Numbered from the stretch's first letter, positions 10,793-21,612 are shown. The stretch: DNA of 64,000 nucleotides from Deuterostichococcus epilithicus (GCA_033439295.1 JAVTLE010000015.1:1240001-1304000), one strand, 5' to 3'. Program-made: numbers and translations. Notes: generated by a model not told the origin, from the sequence alone.

Positions 10793-12870
10793 TTCCCACA
10801 CTGTCCGGCGTGCAGACGCCGGCACTCTTCTACGCGGACGACCTGGCACTGGTGTCCACCACCGTCGCCGGCCTGCAGGCGCAGCTGGACCTCTTGCAGG
10901 CCTACAGCAAGCGCTGGCGGCTCACCGTCAACGTCAAGAAGACGAAGGTGGTGGTTTACACCACCGCGCGCGGCGCGGTGGCGGCGCCACAGCTCACCTA
11001 CATGTCCGCCCCCATCGAGGTGCTTGACACGTTCAGGTACCTGGGGGTTGACCTGCACAGCACGAAGCCATTTGCGTCGAGCGCAGCGGACCGGGCGGCG
11101 TCCGCCCGACGCGCCGCGCTCGCACTGCATAATCGCTGTCGTGATCTCAGGCTGCATGATCCTGCACTGCTCATGCATCTTTTTGACGCACTTGTGCGCC
11201 CGGTGATGCTGTACGGTGTGGAGACTTGGGGGCCTGGGGCGCTGTGTGGCAAGGCCAGCGGCATGGAGGCTTGTGAGAAAGTGCAGAGGAGCTTTTTGCA
11301 GGCTCTTCTTGGCGTGCGTGCAGGCACGCCCAAGGCGGCGCTTCTCGGCGAGGCGGGCCGCTTTGAGGCGGCGCACACAGCAATGACGCTGATCTGCCGC
11401 TTCTGAAACCGGCTGGTGGACATGCCCGACACGCAGCTCACCAAGCAGGCGTTCCTTGAGAACGTCAGCATGGCCGGCCGCGGCGGCGGCATCCACTCGG
11501 CCTGCTGGGCAGCCCAGGTGGCCTCGTTCCTGGACTTCATGTCCCCCATTGTTGACATGTGTGCCGCAGCACATCGACCCTGACGCAGCCACGGCGGTGC
11601 TGCAGCGCCGACACTTTGAGTCGGTGAATGGCAGCGACGCCCGCAAGGTACGCGAGTGGCTGCAGATTCGGGGCCCACTGGCTTTTGGTGCCTACGAACC
11701 AGCTGTGTATCTGCAGGCGGTGGCCTCCAGGACCGGCCGCGTTCGGCTGGCGCAGTTTCGCACCGGCTCCCATTGGCTGGTTTTCGGAGTGGTGTGCCAT
11801 AGCGCTCGCGGAATCCTGCAATGGGAGCGGCTAGCTCAGATGCCGGGGGCACTTTAGGCATGTTGCGCAGTCAGATATCCCGTAGCCTTGGCAGGGGGAG
11901 GTTAGACTTAGCAGGTGTTTTTCAGTCCTTGGCTGTTGTGTTTGGTCTGCTTCCACCAGCATGCAGGGCGCCTCACGGCGTTTCCAGTCCAAGCGAGCCA
12001 GAGAGCTCGGCGCTTTGCGCGCAACTGGCCCTGTATGTTTGCACGGGGTTTACTGGGTTTACCCGCGGGTGCTGTGGCACATGAGTCTATGACTGGACAT
12101 GGTTGCCGATGTCGTTTTGGTCTGCTCGACGCCCTTTCCGTTTGTTCCCTCAGCATGTCGCTTGCTGTTGCGCATTCCGACCGCCTTCGGGCCTGTGCTA
12201 TAGTCAGCCACTTGACTGCACAGTATGTAACCAAGTCCAAATCCAAGGCTGCGGGTGGAGACAGGGCGGTGGGCCGGTCTGCCGTGCGAGCAGCGCAGCT
12301 GTCAGCGCTGCGACAGCGGCGAGGTTGATGACGCAGAGCACATGCTCTGGGGGTGTTCTGCTCTGCTAGACCAGCGCCTCCAGCACGTGGAGCTGTTCAG
12401 CCGGGGCGACGCCACAGTCGAGGCGTTCATGCAGCAGGACCCTGCCAGCTTGGGGGTATTTCTGCGGCATTGCGCCGATCGCTGCGCGGAGCTAGAGGGC
12501 TTGGGCTTGAGCTCTCAATGAGGCCTATCATCATCATGCTTTCGAGGCAGAGGGCACCTTGCTGTCGGGACTTTCAGGGTCGGCATGGGGGTAGATGGCA
12601 ATTTCATTCTCTGTGTTTGGGTTTCGGAGTGGTGTGCCATAGCGCTCGCGGAATCCTGCGATGGGAGCGGCTAGCTCAGATGCCGGGGGCACATTAGGCA
12701 TGTTGCGCAGTCAGACATCCCGTAGCCTTGGCAGAGGGAGGTTAGGCTTAACAGGTGTTTTTCAGTCCTTGGCTTTTGTGTTTGGTCTGCTTCCACCAGC
12801 ATGCAGGGCGCCTCACGGCGTTTCCGGTCCCAGCGAGCCAGAGAGCTCGGCGCTTTGCGCGCAACTGGCC
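10793..12870 (+). mobile_element. LINE copy C/D, disabled, split by a nested 3'UTR insertion
   Basis: The copy starts just upstream of the FYADD catalytic motif of the reverse transcriptase. It has a nonsense change (CTTCTGAAAC at 11401-11410 where other copies read TGG) and a +2 frameshift near 11555 (GACATGTGTGCC versus GACGGTGTGCC). It is interrupted at 11779 by a 3'UTR-only copy and resumes at 12248 with GCTGCGGGTGGAG. Its own 3'UTR breaks off at 12870, where LINE E begins in the opposite orientation. Confidence 0.85.
11780..12247 (+). mobile_element. Nested LINE 3'UTR-only insertion with GCTG target duplication
   Basis: The insert contains only 3'UTR sequence from TTTTCGGAGTGG to the tail CCAAGTCCAAATCCAAG. 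The interrupted ORF2 reads CATTGGCTG on the left and GCTGCGGGTG on the right; intact copies read CATTGGCTGCGGGTG. This gives a 4-5 base duplication (GCTG or GGCTG). Confidence 0.9.
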
Positions 12871-13429
12871 TTGGACTTGGTTACATACTGTGCAGTCAAG
12901 TGGCTGACTATAGCACAGGCCCGAAGGCGGTCGGAATGCGCAACAGCAAGCGACAAGCTGAGGGAACAAACGGAAAGGGCGTCGAGCAGACCAAAACGAC
13001 ATCGGCAACCATGTCCAGTCATAGAGTCATGAGCCACAGCACCCGCGGGTAAACCCAGTAAACCCCGCGCAGACATACAGGACCAGTTGCGCACAAAGCG
13101 CCGAGCTCTCTGGCTCGCTTAGACCGGAAACGCCGTGAGGCGCCCTGCATGCTGGTGGAAAGCAGACCAAACACAAAAGCCAAGGACTGAAAAACACATG
13201 CTAAGCCTAACCTCCCGCTGCCAAGGCTGCGGGATGTCTGACTGCGCAACATGTCTAAATGCCCCCGGCACCTGAGCTAGCCGCTCCCATCGCAGGATTC
13301 CGCGAGCGCTATGACACATCACTCCGAAACCCACACACAGAGAATGAACTCGCCATCTACCCCCATGCCAACCACAAAAGTCCCGACAGCAAGGTGCCCT
13401 CTGCCGCGAGAGCATGATGATGATAGGCC

Positions 13430-16400
13430 TCATTGAGAGCTCGAGCCCAAGCCCTCTAGCTCCGCGCAGCGATCGGCGCAATGTCGCAGAAACACCCCCA
13501 AGCTGGCAGGGTCCTGCTGCATGAACGCCTCGACCGTGGCGTCGCCCCGGCTGAACAGCTCTACGTGCTGGAGGCGCTGGTCTAGCAGAGCAGAACACCC
13601 CCAGAGCATGTGCTCTGCGTCATCAACCTCGCCGCTGTCGCAGCGCTGACAGCTGCGCTGCTCGCGCGGCAGCCCGGCCCACCGCCCTGTCTCCACCCGC
13701 AGCCAATGGGAGCCGGTGCGAAACTGCGCCAGCCGAACACGGCCGGTCCTGGAGGCCACCGCCTGCAGATACATAGCTGGTTCGTAGGCACCAAAAGCCA
13801 GAGGGCCCCGAATCTGCAGCCACTCGCGTACCTTGCGGGCGTCGCTGCCATTCACCGATTCAAAGTGATGGCGCTGCAGCACCGCCGTGGCTGCGTCAGG
13901 GTCGATGTGCTGCGGCACACCGTCAACAATGGGGGACATGAAGTCCAGGAACGAGGCCACCTGGGCTGCCCAGCAGCCCGAGTGGATGCTGCCGCCGCGG
14001 CCGGCCATGCTGACGTTCTCGAGGAAGGCCTGCTTGGTCAGCCGCGCGTCAGGCATGTCCACCAGCCGGTTCCAGAAGCGGCAGATCAGCGTCACTGCAG
14101 TGTGCGCCGCCTCAAAGCGGCCCGCCTCGCCGAGTAGCGCCGCCTTGGGCGTGCCTGCACGCACGCCAAGAAGAGCCCGCAAAAAGCTCCTCTGCACTTT
14201 CTCACAAGCCTCCATGCCGCTGGCCTTGCCACACAGCGCCCCAGGCCCCCAAGTCTCCACACCGTACAGCATCACCGGGCGCACAAGTGCGTCAAAGAGA
14301 TGCATGAGCAGTGCAGGATCATGCAGCCTGAGATCACGACAGCGATTATGCAGTGCGAGCGCGGCGCGTCGGGCGGACGCCGCCCGGTCCGCTGCGCTCG
14401 AAGCAAATGGCTTCGTGCTGTGCAGGTCAACCCCCAGGTACCTGAACGTGTCAAGCACCTCGATGGGGGCGGACATGTAGGTGAGCTGTGGCGCCGCCAC
14501 CGCGCCGCGCGCGGTGGTGTACACCACCACCTTCGTCTTCTTGACGTTGACGGTGAGCCGCCAGCGCTTGCTGTAGGCCTGCAAGAGGTCCAGCTGCGCC
14601 TGCAGGCCGGCGACGGTGGTAGACACCAGTGCCAGGTCGTCCGCGTAGAAGAGCGCCGGCGTCTGCATGCCGGACAGTGTGGTAAGGGCGAAGCCGGCGG
14701 AGCCGGCTTCGAGCTCAGCCTGGAAGTCATCTATGAAGATGCCAAACAGGGTTGGAGAAAGTGGGCAGCCCTGTTTCACACCTAGCAGGGAATCGAACGT
14801 GGCAGACATGCCGTCAGCAAACTGCACCCCCATGGGCACCTCCGCATACAAAGCCTGCACCGCCCGCAAGAAGTCCCCATGCACCCCGATGCGTTGCAGT
14901 TTGTGCCACAGCAGGTCACGTGGAATGGTGTCATATGCTTTTTTGAAGTCAACGTAACATACATACAGCGGCTTTTTGTCTGCACGGGCTCGCTCAATGA
15001 GCGTGCGGATCACAAACACCTGGTCAGTGGTGCGGTGGTCCCTCCGGAAGCCAGCCTGTCCGCGGGCACGCAGCCCGTGGCGCTCGGTCCACTCCATGAG
15101 CCTCTCGTTGAGCATCGCTGCGTACAGCTTTGCTAACAGAGAGCCCACCGCGATGCCGCGGTAGTTGCCAGGGTCAGTAACGTCGCCACCCTTGTGGATG
15201 GGGGTGATGCCGCAAAGCGCCCAAGCGCGCGGCAGCGCCCCCACCCTCTGGCAAGCACTGAAGACGGCAGCAAGACACGGCGCGAGCTCAGCAGCAGCAA
15301 CAGAGAGGGCATCAAGCTTAAGCACACCCACAGTTGACTTGCCACCATGCAAGGACTCAATGCCCTTGGTGACAGAGGCACCTGTGAACTGCACATTCAA
15401 CTCGGGACCATCTGCGGCTGGTGGCGCGGCGCCGGCGTCGGCTGTCGGGTCCTCTTGCACATCAGAAGGGATGACGGGCTGCTGCCCCAGCAGATCACGA
15501 AAGTAGTCAGCCATGGCATCATCAGGCACAGCGCAGACACGCTTCTTGGCAACTTTAAATTTGCCCCAGAAGCGCGCCGGGTTGGCCTGGGCCAGGGTGA
15601 GGAGGGCGATGGCCTGGCTGCGCGTCCAGCGGCTCAGCTTGCGCCGCAGCGCGCGCTGGTACTCAGCGCGCGCCGCGCGAGCCGCGTGCGAACGCGGATC
15701 GCTGCGCATGGCCTGCCGCGCTGCGCACCGGCCGTCGGCCAGCTCCTTGTCCCACCAGTCTGGCTGCTCGTTGGCGCCGCGCCGCCGCCCCTTGGCGGCC
15801 GGCTGCGACGCCAGCACCTGTGCCTGCGTGCGCTCAACGAAAGAGTCGAACTGCTGTCCTGCCTCATGGATGTCTGCAGGGGTTGCGGCAACACTAGCTG
15901 CAACCTCCATCAGATACAGATCCATGACTGAGTCAGGCTGCCGCAGTAGCTCCTGCCATGCGACCAGCTGCGCGTCCGTCTTAAGGCGCTGCGGCTCGGG
16001 AGCCGGCGGCGGCGGCGGCGGCATTGCTGGCCGGCGGCGCGGGCGCCGCCGTTGCGAGGTCGGACTGGCTGCGGAGCGACGCTCTATCTGCAAGACCACA
16101 GCAAGGTGGTCCGACTCCGGCGCCGGCAGCACCTGCAAAGACTGAATGAGGGGCATGGCGTCAGGGCTGGCCAGCACATAGTCAATGAGGCTGCTGCCCT
16201 CCTGACTCTGGCTGACAAAGGTAACCTGTCCCTGCTCATCACCCGACACACGACCGTTAGCAATGCGCATGCTGGTGGAGATGCACAGATCGAGCAGCTC
16301 CGTGCCCCACAGGTTTGGCCGCGCCAGCGGGTCGCGACTGTGTCGCTGCGACCGCACTGGCTCGGCGCCGGTGGAAAGGAAAGGCTCCCGAATGGGGTGA

Positions 16401-16957
16401 GTGATGGTCCCGGGAAAAACGGGGAATGTGGCTGTGCGTGCATTTAGGTCCCCAATGACAAAGACATGACCCAAGCGCGAGGTGGCCCCAACCTCCTCAC
16501 GCAATGCCTCCCAAACCGCAGGTCCCTTCCCAGCTAGTGCTGAGCTGCCCTCTGGCGGAATGTAGCATGCAAAAATGTATGCATCCTCCTCCTGCCCGAT
16601 GCAGCCATCAAGACGCAACAAGGCATAGCAGCCCTGTGGCCCTGTCGACAGCACCGTGACCTTTAGTGCCAGCGCGTCGGCGACGTAGACGGCAATGCCG
16701 CCTTGCGTGCCGCCGTGCTGAAACTTTCGGCTCCGAGGCAGATTGAGGATGGCGGTGTAGCCTGCCAGCTCCGGCGCGTCAGCGCCCTCCCGCAGCCACG
16801 TCTCCGTGAACACCAGAACATCGTAGGCCGCTCCCTGGATGGCCTGCGTGATAGCAAACGCATCTCTTGAGAGCCAGCCATGGACGTTCAGGTGCAACAC
16901 GGACAATGAGCTGTGAGGGGACCGGACGGCGCCGGGCGCAGCCCGGCCCCAACACCC
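13430..16957 (-). CDS. LINE E ORF2: APE endonuclease / reverse transcriptase / CCHC
   Basis: The frame is open from just after the ORF1 stop to TGA at 13430. There is no ATG near its beginning; family similarity starts at LSVLHLNVHGW, where the codon is TTG. Visible domains in order: an APE-type endonuclease over about 275 residues (TETWL, GDLNART, and SDHLAVVL near its end); a linker; a reverse transcriptase (TPIHKGGDVTDPGNYRGIA, QAGFRRDHRT, DFKKAYDTI, GCPLSP, and catalytic FYADDLALV near residue 750); and a C-terminal CQRC-x-DAEHMLWGC zinc knuckle near residue 1080. This order is that of APE-type non-LTR retrotransposons. All other copies in the window are truncated relatives. Confidence 0.93.
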   Translation of the reverse strand, partial: GCWGRAAPGAVRSPHSSLSVLHLNVHGWLSRDAFAITQAIQGAAYDVLVFTETWLREGADAPELAGYTAILNLPRSRKFQHGGTQGGIAVYVADALALKVTVLSTGPQGCYALLRLDGCIGQEEDAYIFACYIPPEGSSALAGKGPAVWEALREEVGATSRLGHVFVIGDLNARTATFPVFPGTITHPIREPFLSTGAEPVRSQRHSRDPLARPNLWGTELLDLCISTSMRIANGRVSGDEQGQVTFVSQSQEGSSLIDYVLASPDAMPLIQSLQVLPAPESDHLAVVLQIERRSAASPTSQRRRPRRRPAMPPPPPPAPEPQRLKTDAQLVAWQELLRQPDSVMDLYLMEVAASVAATPADIHEAGQQFDSFVERTQAQVLASQPAAKGRRRGANEQPDWWDKELADGRCAARQAMRSDPRSHAARAARAEYQRALRRKLSRWTRSQAIALLTLAQANPARFWGKFKVAKKRVCAVPDDAMADYFRDLLGQQPVIPSDVQEDPTADAGAAPPAADGPELNVQFTGASVTKGIESLHGGKSTVGVLKLDALSVAAAELAPCLAAVFSACQRVGALPRAWALCGITPIHKGGDVTDPGNYRGIAVGSLLAKLYAAMLNERLMEWTERHGLRARGQAGFRRDHRTTDQVFVIRTLIERARADKKPLYVCYVDFKKAYDTIPRDLLWHKLQRIGVHGDFLRAVQALYAEVPMGVQFADGMSATFDSLLGVKQGCPLSPTLFGIFIDDFQAELEAGSAGFALTTLSGMQTPALFYADDLALVSTTVAGLQAQLDLLQAYSKRWRLTVNVKKTKVVVYTTARGAVAAPQLTYMSAPIEVLDTFRYLGVDLHSTKPFASSAADRAASARRAALALHNRCRDLRLHDPALLMHLFDALVRPVMLYGVETWGPGALCGKASGMEACEKVQRSFLRALLGVRAGTPKAALLGEAGRFEAAHTAVTLICRFWNRLVDMPDARLTKQAFLENVSMAGRGGSIHSGCWAAQVASFLDFMSPIVDGVPQHIDPDAATAVLQRHHFESVNGSDARKVREWLQIRGPLAFGAYEPAMYLQAVASRTGRVRLAQFRTGSHWLRVETGRWAGLPREQRSCQRCDSGEVDDAEHMLWGCSALLDQRLQHVELFSRGDATVEAFMQQDPASLGVFLRHCADRCAELEGLGSSSQ

Positions 16958-17459
16958 CTAGCAGACATCGATGCGTGCAGCAGCAGGCATGGTGGTGGGG
17001 TCGGCGGCCGCCGCAGCCGTCGGAGGGGTAGAGCCCTCTGCCGGCGCCTGGGCGTCCGGCGATGCAGTGGGTGCAGACTCGTCATGCAGGACACTGAAGA
17101 ATGATGGCACTCCCAAGGGGACTGCAACAAGAGGAGGGCGGAGAGCGCGGTGAATCGGCGAGCGCCGCTGGTCGGTGATGCGCTGTCGGGTGAAGTTCAG
17201 CGCGGCCTTGGCCGCGCGACGCGCGGTCGCCATCTCCTGCAGCGTGAGCAGCTGCTCCTGGCGACGTGCTAGTCGCAGCTGCGCGGCGGCGCCGCGCTGC
17301 AGGCTGCGGTAGATGCTGACGGGGCAGTCGTGCGGCAGCAGCGCCTTGGCGCTGCGCATCGCACGCTCGACAGACCGGTCCGCGAGCCGGATGACCGCCA
17401 GGCCATCGCGGTGCCCGGTGACGCGCAGCACCGTGATGAGCGGTGCTGCGTCAGCCATG
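16958..17459 (-). CDS. LINE E ORF1-like protein
   Basis: An ATG at 17459 opens a frame of about 166 codons starting MADAAPLITVLRV. It is rich in Arg and Ala (RRQEQLLTLQEMATARRAAK, likely helical), becomes Pro/Ala-rich towards its end (PPTAAAAADPTT), and stops with TAG at 16958-16960. A nucleic-acid-binding or chaperone role would be typical of LINE ORF1 proteins, but no RRM or zinc-knuckle motif is evident. It may be 5'-truncated, because the bases upstream of the ATG belong to another copy's 3'UTR. It is in the same frame as ORF2, separated only by this stop. Confidence 0.6.
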
Positions 17460-17467
17460 CCGAGGGC

Positions 17468-19600
17468 CAGTAAACCCCGCGCAGACATACAGGGCCAGTT
17501 GCGCGCAAAGCGCCGAGTTCTCTGGCTCGCTGGGACCGGGAACGCCGCGAGGCGCCCTGCATGCTGGTGGAAGCAGACCAAACACAAAAGCCAAGGACTG
17601 AAAAACACCTGCTCAGCCTAACCTCCCGCTGCCAAGGCTGCGGGATGTCGGACTGCGCAACATGCCTAAAGTGCCCCCGGCATCTGAGCTAGCCGCTCCC
17701 ATCGCAGGATTCCGCGAGCGCTATGGCACACCACTCCGAAACCCAAACACAGAGAATGAAATTGCCATCTACCCCCATGCCGACCCTGAAAGTCCCGACA
17801 GCAAGGTGCCCTCTGCCTCGAAAGCATGATGATGATAGGCCTCATAGGCGACGTCACTGACCCTGGCAACTACCGCGGCATCGCGGTGGGCTCTCTTTTA
17901 GCAGAGCTGTACGCAGCGATGCTCAACGAGAGGCTCATGGAGTGGACCGAGCGCCACGGGCTGCGTGCCCGCGGACAGGCTGGCTTCCGGAGGGACCACC
18001 GCACCACTGACCAGGTGTTTGTGATCCGCACGCTCATTGAGCGAGCCCGTGCAGACAAAAAGCCGCTGTATGTATGTTACGTTGACTTCAAAAAAGCATA
18101 TGACACCATTCCACGTGACCTGCTGTGGCACAAACTGCAACGCATCGGGGTGCATGGGGACTTCTTGCGGGCGGTGCAGGCTTTGTATGCGGAGGTGCTC
18201 ATGGGGGTGCAGTTTGCTGACGGCATGTCTGCCACGTTCGATTCCCTGCTAGGTGTGAAACAGGGCTGCCCACTTTCTCCAAACCTGTTTGGCATCTTCA
18301 TTGATGACTTCCAAGCTGAGCTCGAAGCCGGCTCCGCCCTTCCCATCCCACACTGTCCGGCGTGCAGACGCCGGCACTCTTCTACGCGGACGACCTGGCA
18401 CTGGTGTCCACCACCGTCGCCGGCCTGCAGGCGCAGCTGGACCTCTTGCAGGCCTACAGCAAGCGCTGGCGGCTCACCGTCAACGTCAAGAAGACGAAGG
18501 TGGTGGTGTACACCACCGCGCGCGGCGCGGTGGCGGCGCCACAGCTCACCTACATGTCCGCCCCCATCGAGGTGCTTGACACGTTCAGGTACCTGGGGGT
18601 TGACCTGCACAGCACGAAGCCATTTGAGTCGAGCGCAGCGGACCGGGCGGCGTCCGCCCGACGCGCCGCGCTCGCACTGCATAATCGCTGTCGTGATCTC
18701 AGGCTGCATGATCCTGCACTGCTCATGCATCTCTTTGACGCACTTGTGCGCCCGGTGATGCTGTACGGTGTGGAGACTTGTGGGCCTGGGGCGCTGTGTG
18801 GTAAGGCCAGCGGCATGGAGGCTTGTGAGAAAGTGCAGAGGAGCTTTTTGCGGGCTCTTCTTGGCGTGCGTGCAGGCACGCCCAAGGCGGCGCTACTCGG
18901 CGAGGCGGGCCGCTTTGAGGCGACGCACACAGCAGTGACGCTGATCTGCCGCTTCTGGAACCGGCTGGTGGACATGCCCGACACGCGGCTCACCAAGCAG
19001 GCGTTCCTTGAGAACGTCAGCATGGCCGGCTGCGGCGGCGGCATCCACTCGGCCTGCTGGGCAGCCCAGGTGGCCTCGTTCCTGGACTTCATGTCCCCCA
19101 TTGTTGACAGGTGTGCCGCAGCACATCGACCCTGACGCAGCCACGGCGGTGCTGCAGCGCCGACACTTTGAGTCGGTGAATGGCAGCGACGCCCGCAAGG
19201 TACGCGAGTGGCTGCAGATTCGGGGCCCACTGGCTTTTGGTGCCTACGAACCAGCTGTGTATCTGCAGGCGGTGGCCTCCAGGACCGGCCGTGTTCGGCT
19301 GGCGCAGTTTCGCACCGGCTCCCATTGGCTGCGGGTGGAGACAGGGCGGTGGGCCGGTCTGCCGCGCGAGCAGCGCAGCTGTCAGCGCTGCGACAGCGGC
19401 GAGGTTGATGACGCAGAGCACATGCTCTGGGGGTGTTCTGCTCTGCTAGACCAGCGCCTCCAGCACGTGGAGCTGTTCAGCCGGGGCGACGCCACAGTCG
19501 AAGCGTTCATGCAGCAGGACCCTGCCAGCTTGGGGGTGTTTCTGCGGCATTGCGCCGATCGCTGCGCGGAGCTAGTGGGCTGGGGCTCGAGCTCTCAATG
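17468..19600 (-). mobile_element. LINE copy F with 5' inversion (twin-priming structure)
   Basis: Bases 17468-17845 are LINE 3'UTR in minus orientation, starting exactly after the ORF2 stop (AGGCCTATCATC). Bases 17846-19600 are ORF2 in plus orientation, from GDVTDPGNYRGIA to the same stop (CTCTCAATG), with no 3'UTR attached. Flipping 17846-19600 would restore a contiguous minus-strand element. The inverted part carries a net 4-base deletion near 18336-18352 that shifts frame before FYADD. The 3'UTR is cut short at 17468 beside element E. Confidence 0.85.
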
Positions 19601-21283
19601 GACTTGGACTTGGACTTGGTTACATACTGTGCAGTCAAGTGGCTGACTATAGCACAGGCCCGAAGGCAATCGGAATGCGCAACAGCAAGCGGCAAGCTGA
19701 GGGAACAAACGGAAAGGGCGTCGAGCAGACCAAAACGACATCGGCAACCATGTCCAGTCATAGAGTCATGTGCCACAGCACTCGCGGGTAAACCCAGTAA
19801 ACCCCGCGCAGACATACAGGACCAGTTGCGCGCAAAGCGCCGAGCTCTCTGGCTCGCTTGGACTGGAAACGCCGTGAGGCGCCCTGCATGCTGGTGGAAG
19901 CAGACCAAACACAACAGCCAAGGACTGAAAAACACCTGCTAAGCCTAACCTCCCCCTGCCAAGGCTACGGGATGTCTGACTGCGCAACATGCCTAAAGTG
20001 CCCCCGGCATCTGAGCTAGCCGCTCCCATCGCAGGATTCCGCGAGCGCTATGGCACACCACTCCGAAACCCAAACACAGAAAATGAAATTGCCATCTACC
20101 CCCATGCCGGCCCCGAAAGTCCCGACGGCAAGGTGCCCTCTGCCTCGAAAGCATGATGATGATAGGCCTTATTGAGAGCTCGAGCCCCAGCCCACTAGCT
20201 CCGCGCAGCGATCGGCGCAATGCCGCAGAAACACCCCCAAGCTGGCAGGGTCCTGCTGCATGAACGCCTCGACTGTGGCGTCGCCCCGGCTGAACAGCTC
20301 CACGTGCTGGAGGCGCTGGTCTAGCAGAGCAGAACACCCCCAGAGCATGTGCTCTGCGTCATCAACCTCGCCGCTGTCGCAGCGCTGACAGCTGCGCTGC
20401 TCGCGCGGCAGACCGGCCCACCGCCCTGTCTCCACCCGCAGCCAATGGGAGCCGGTGCGAAACTGCACCAGCCGAACGCGGCCGGTCCTGGAGGCCACCG
20501 CCTGCAGATACATAGCTGGTTCGTAGGCACCAAAAGCCAAAGGGTCCCGAATCTGCAGCCACTCGCGTACCTTGCAGGCGTCGCTGCCATTCACCGACTC
20601 AAAGTGTCGGCGGTGCAGCACCGCCGTGGCTGCGTCAGGGTCGATGTGCTGCGGCACACCGTCAACAACAATGGGGGACATGAAGTCCAGGAACGAGGCT
20701 ACCTGGGCAGCCCAACAGGCCGAGTGGATGCCGCCGCCGCGGCCGGCCATGCTGACGTTCTCGAGGAAGGCCTGCTTGGTCAGCCGCGCGTCAGGCATGT
20801 CCACCAGCCGGTTCCAGAAGCGGCAGATCAGCGTCACTGCAGTGTGCGCCGCCTCAAAGCGGCCCGCCTCGCCGAGTAGCGCCGCCTTGGGCGTGCCTGC
20901 ACGCACGCCAAGAAGAGCCCGCAAAAAGCTCCTCTGCACTTTCTCACAAGCCTCCATGCCGCTGGCCTTGCCACACAGCGCCCCAGGCCCCCAAGTCTCC
21001 ACACCGTACAGCATCACCGGGCGCACAAGTGCGTCAAAGAGATGCATGAGCAGTGCAGGATCATGCAGCCTGAGATCACGACAGCGATTATGCAGTGCGA
21101 GCGCGGCGCGTCGGGCGGACGCCGCCCGGTCCGCTGCGCTCGAAGCAAATGGCTTCGTGCTGTGCAGGTCAACCCCCAGGTACCTGAACGTGTCAAGCAC
21201 CTCGATGGGGGCGGACATGTAGGTGAGCTGTGGCGCCGCCACCGCGCCGCATGCGGTGGTGTAAACCACCACCTTCGTCTTCT
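19601..21283 (-). mobile_element. LINE copy G, 5'-truncated
   Basis: The tail (three TTGGAC units on the + strand) begins at 19601, directly abutting element F. The 3'UTR runs to about 20168, and ORF2 is open from 21283 down to the stop at 20169, beginning KKTKVVVYTT and including the CCHC knuckle. The 5' end falls into the G-rich satellite at 21284. No inactivating change is visible in the retained ORF. Confidence 0.9.
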
Positions 21284-21612
21284 GGTGGCGGATGAGGGCG
21301 GGTGACGGGTAGTGGGTGTCAGGTGGCAAGCCAACAAAGAAGCAAGTGGCAGGTGGTAGGCGGCAGGTGGCAGGTGGCGGTGGCAAGTGGCGGTGAGCGG
21401 TGGATGGTGGGGAGTGCCGGCTGGTGGGCTAAGGCGGGTGGTGGTGGCGGGTGGCGAGTGGCGGTGGTATAAAAGGAGAATCGTAAGTGGCGGGTGATGG
21501 CGATGGTAGCGGCAAGCGGCGGGCTGCGGGGGATAAGGGGCGATCGTAGTGGTAGAGGGTGGTGGCAGGTCTCGACTAACGATGATGGCGGTGGTGGGCG
21601 GCGGGTGAAGGC
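21284..21612. repeat. G-rich satellite, second array
   Basis: This has the same composition and landmark (GGTGGCAAGCCAACAAAG near 21326) as the 8.4-9.6 kb array, and passes into a more diverged GGCGATGG-rich stretch before the LINE tail at 21613. Confidence 0.8.

Larger units (their letters stand above)
12871..17467 (-). mobile_element. LINE copy E, near full length
   Basis: This is the most complete family member. It has an ORF1-like frame, an uninterrupted ORF2 with APE endonuclease and reverse transcriptase, a 560-base 3'UTR and a TTGGAC-type tail at the low-coordinate end. The 5' end directly meets an inverted 3'UTR fragment at 17468, and the 3' tail meets the truncated 3'UTR of copy D at 12870. 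No clean target duplication is visible at the two ends. The intact 3.5 kb coding frame suggests a recent insertion. Confidence 0.9.

Noticed and set aside
10453-11646. 397-codon minus-strand frame
   Set aside because: It is antisense to LINE B/C reverse-transcriptase and 3'UTR sequence. The same antisense frame appears wherever the LINE does.
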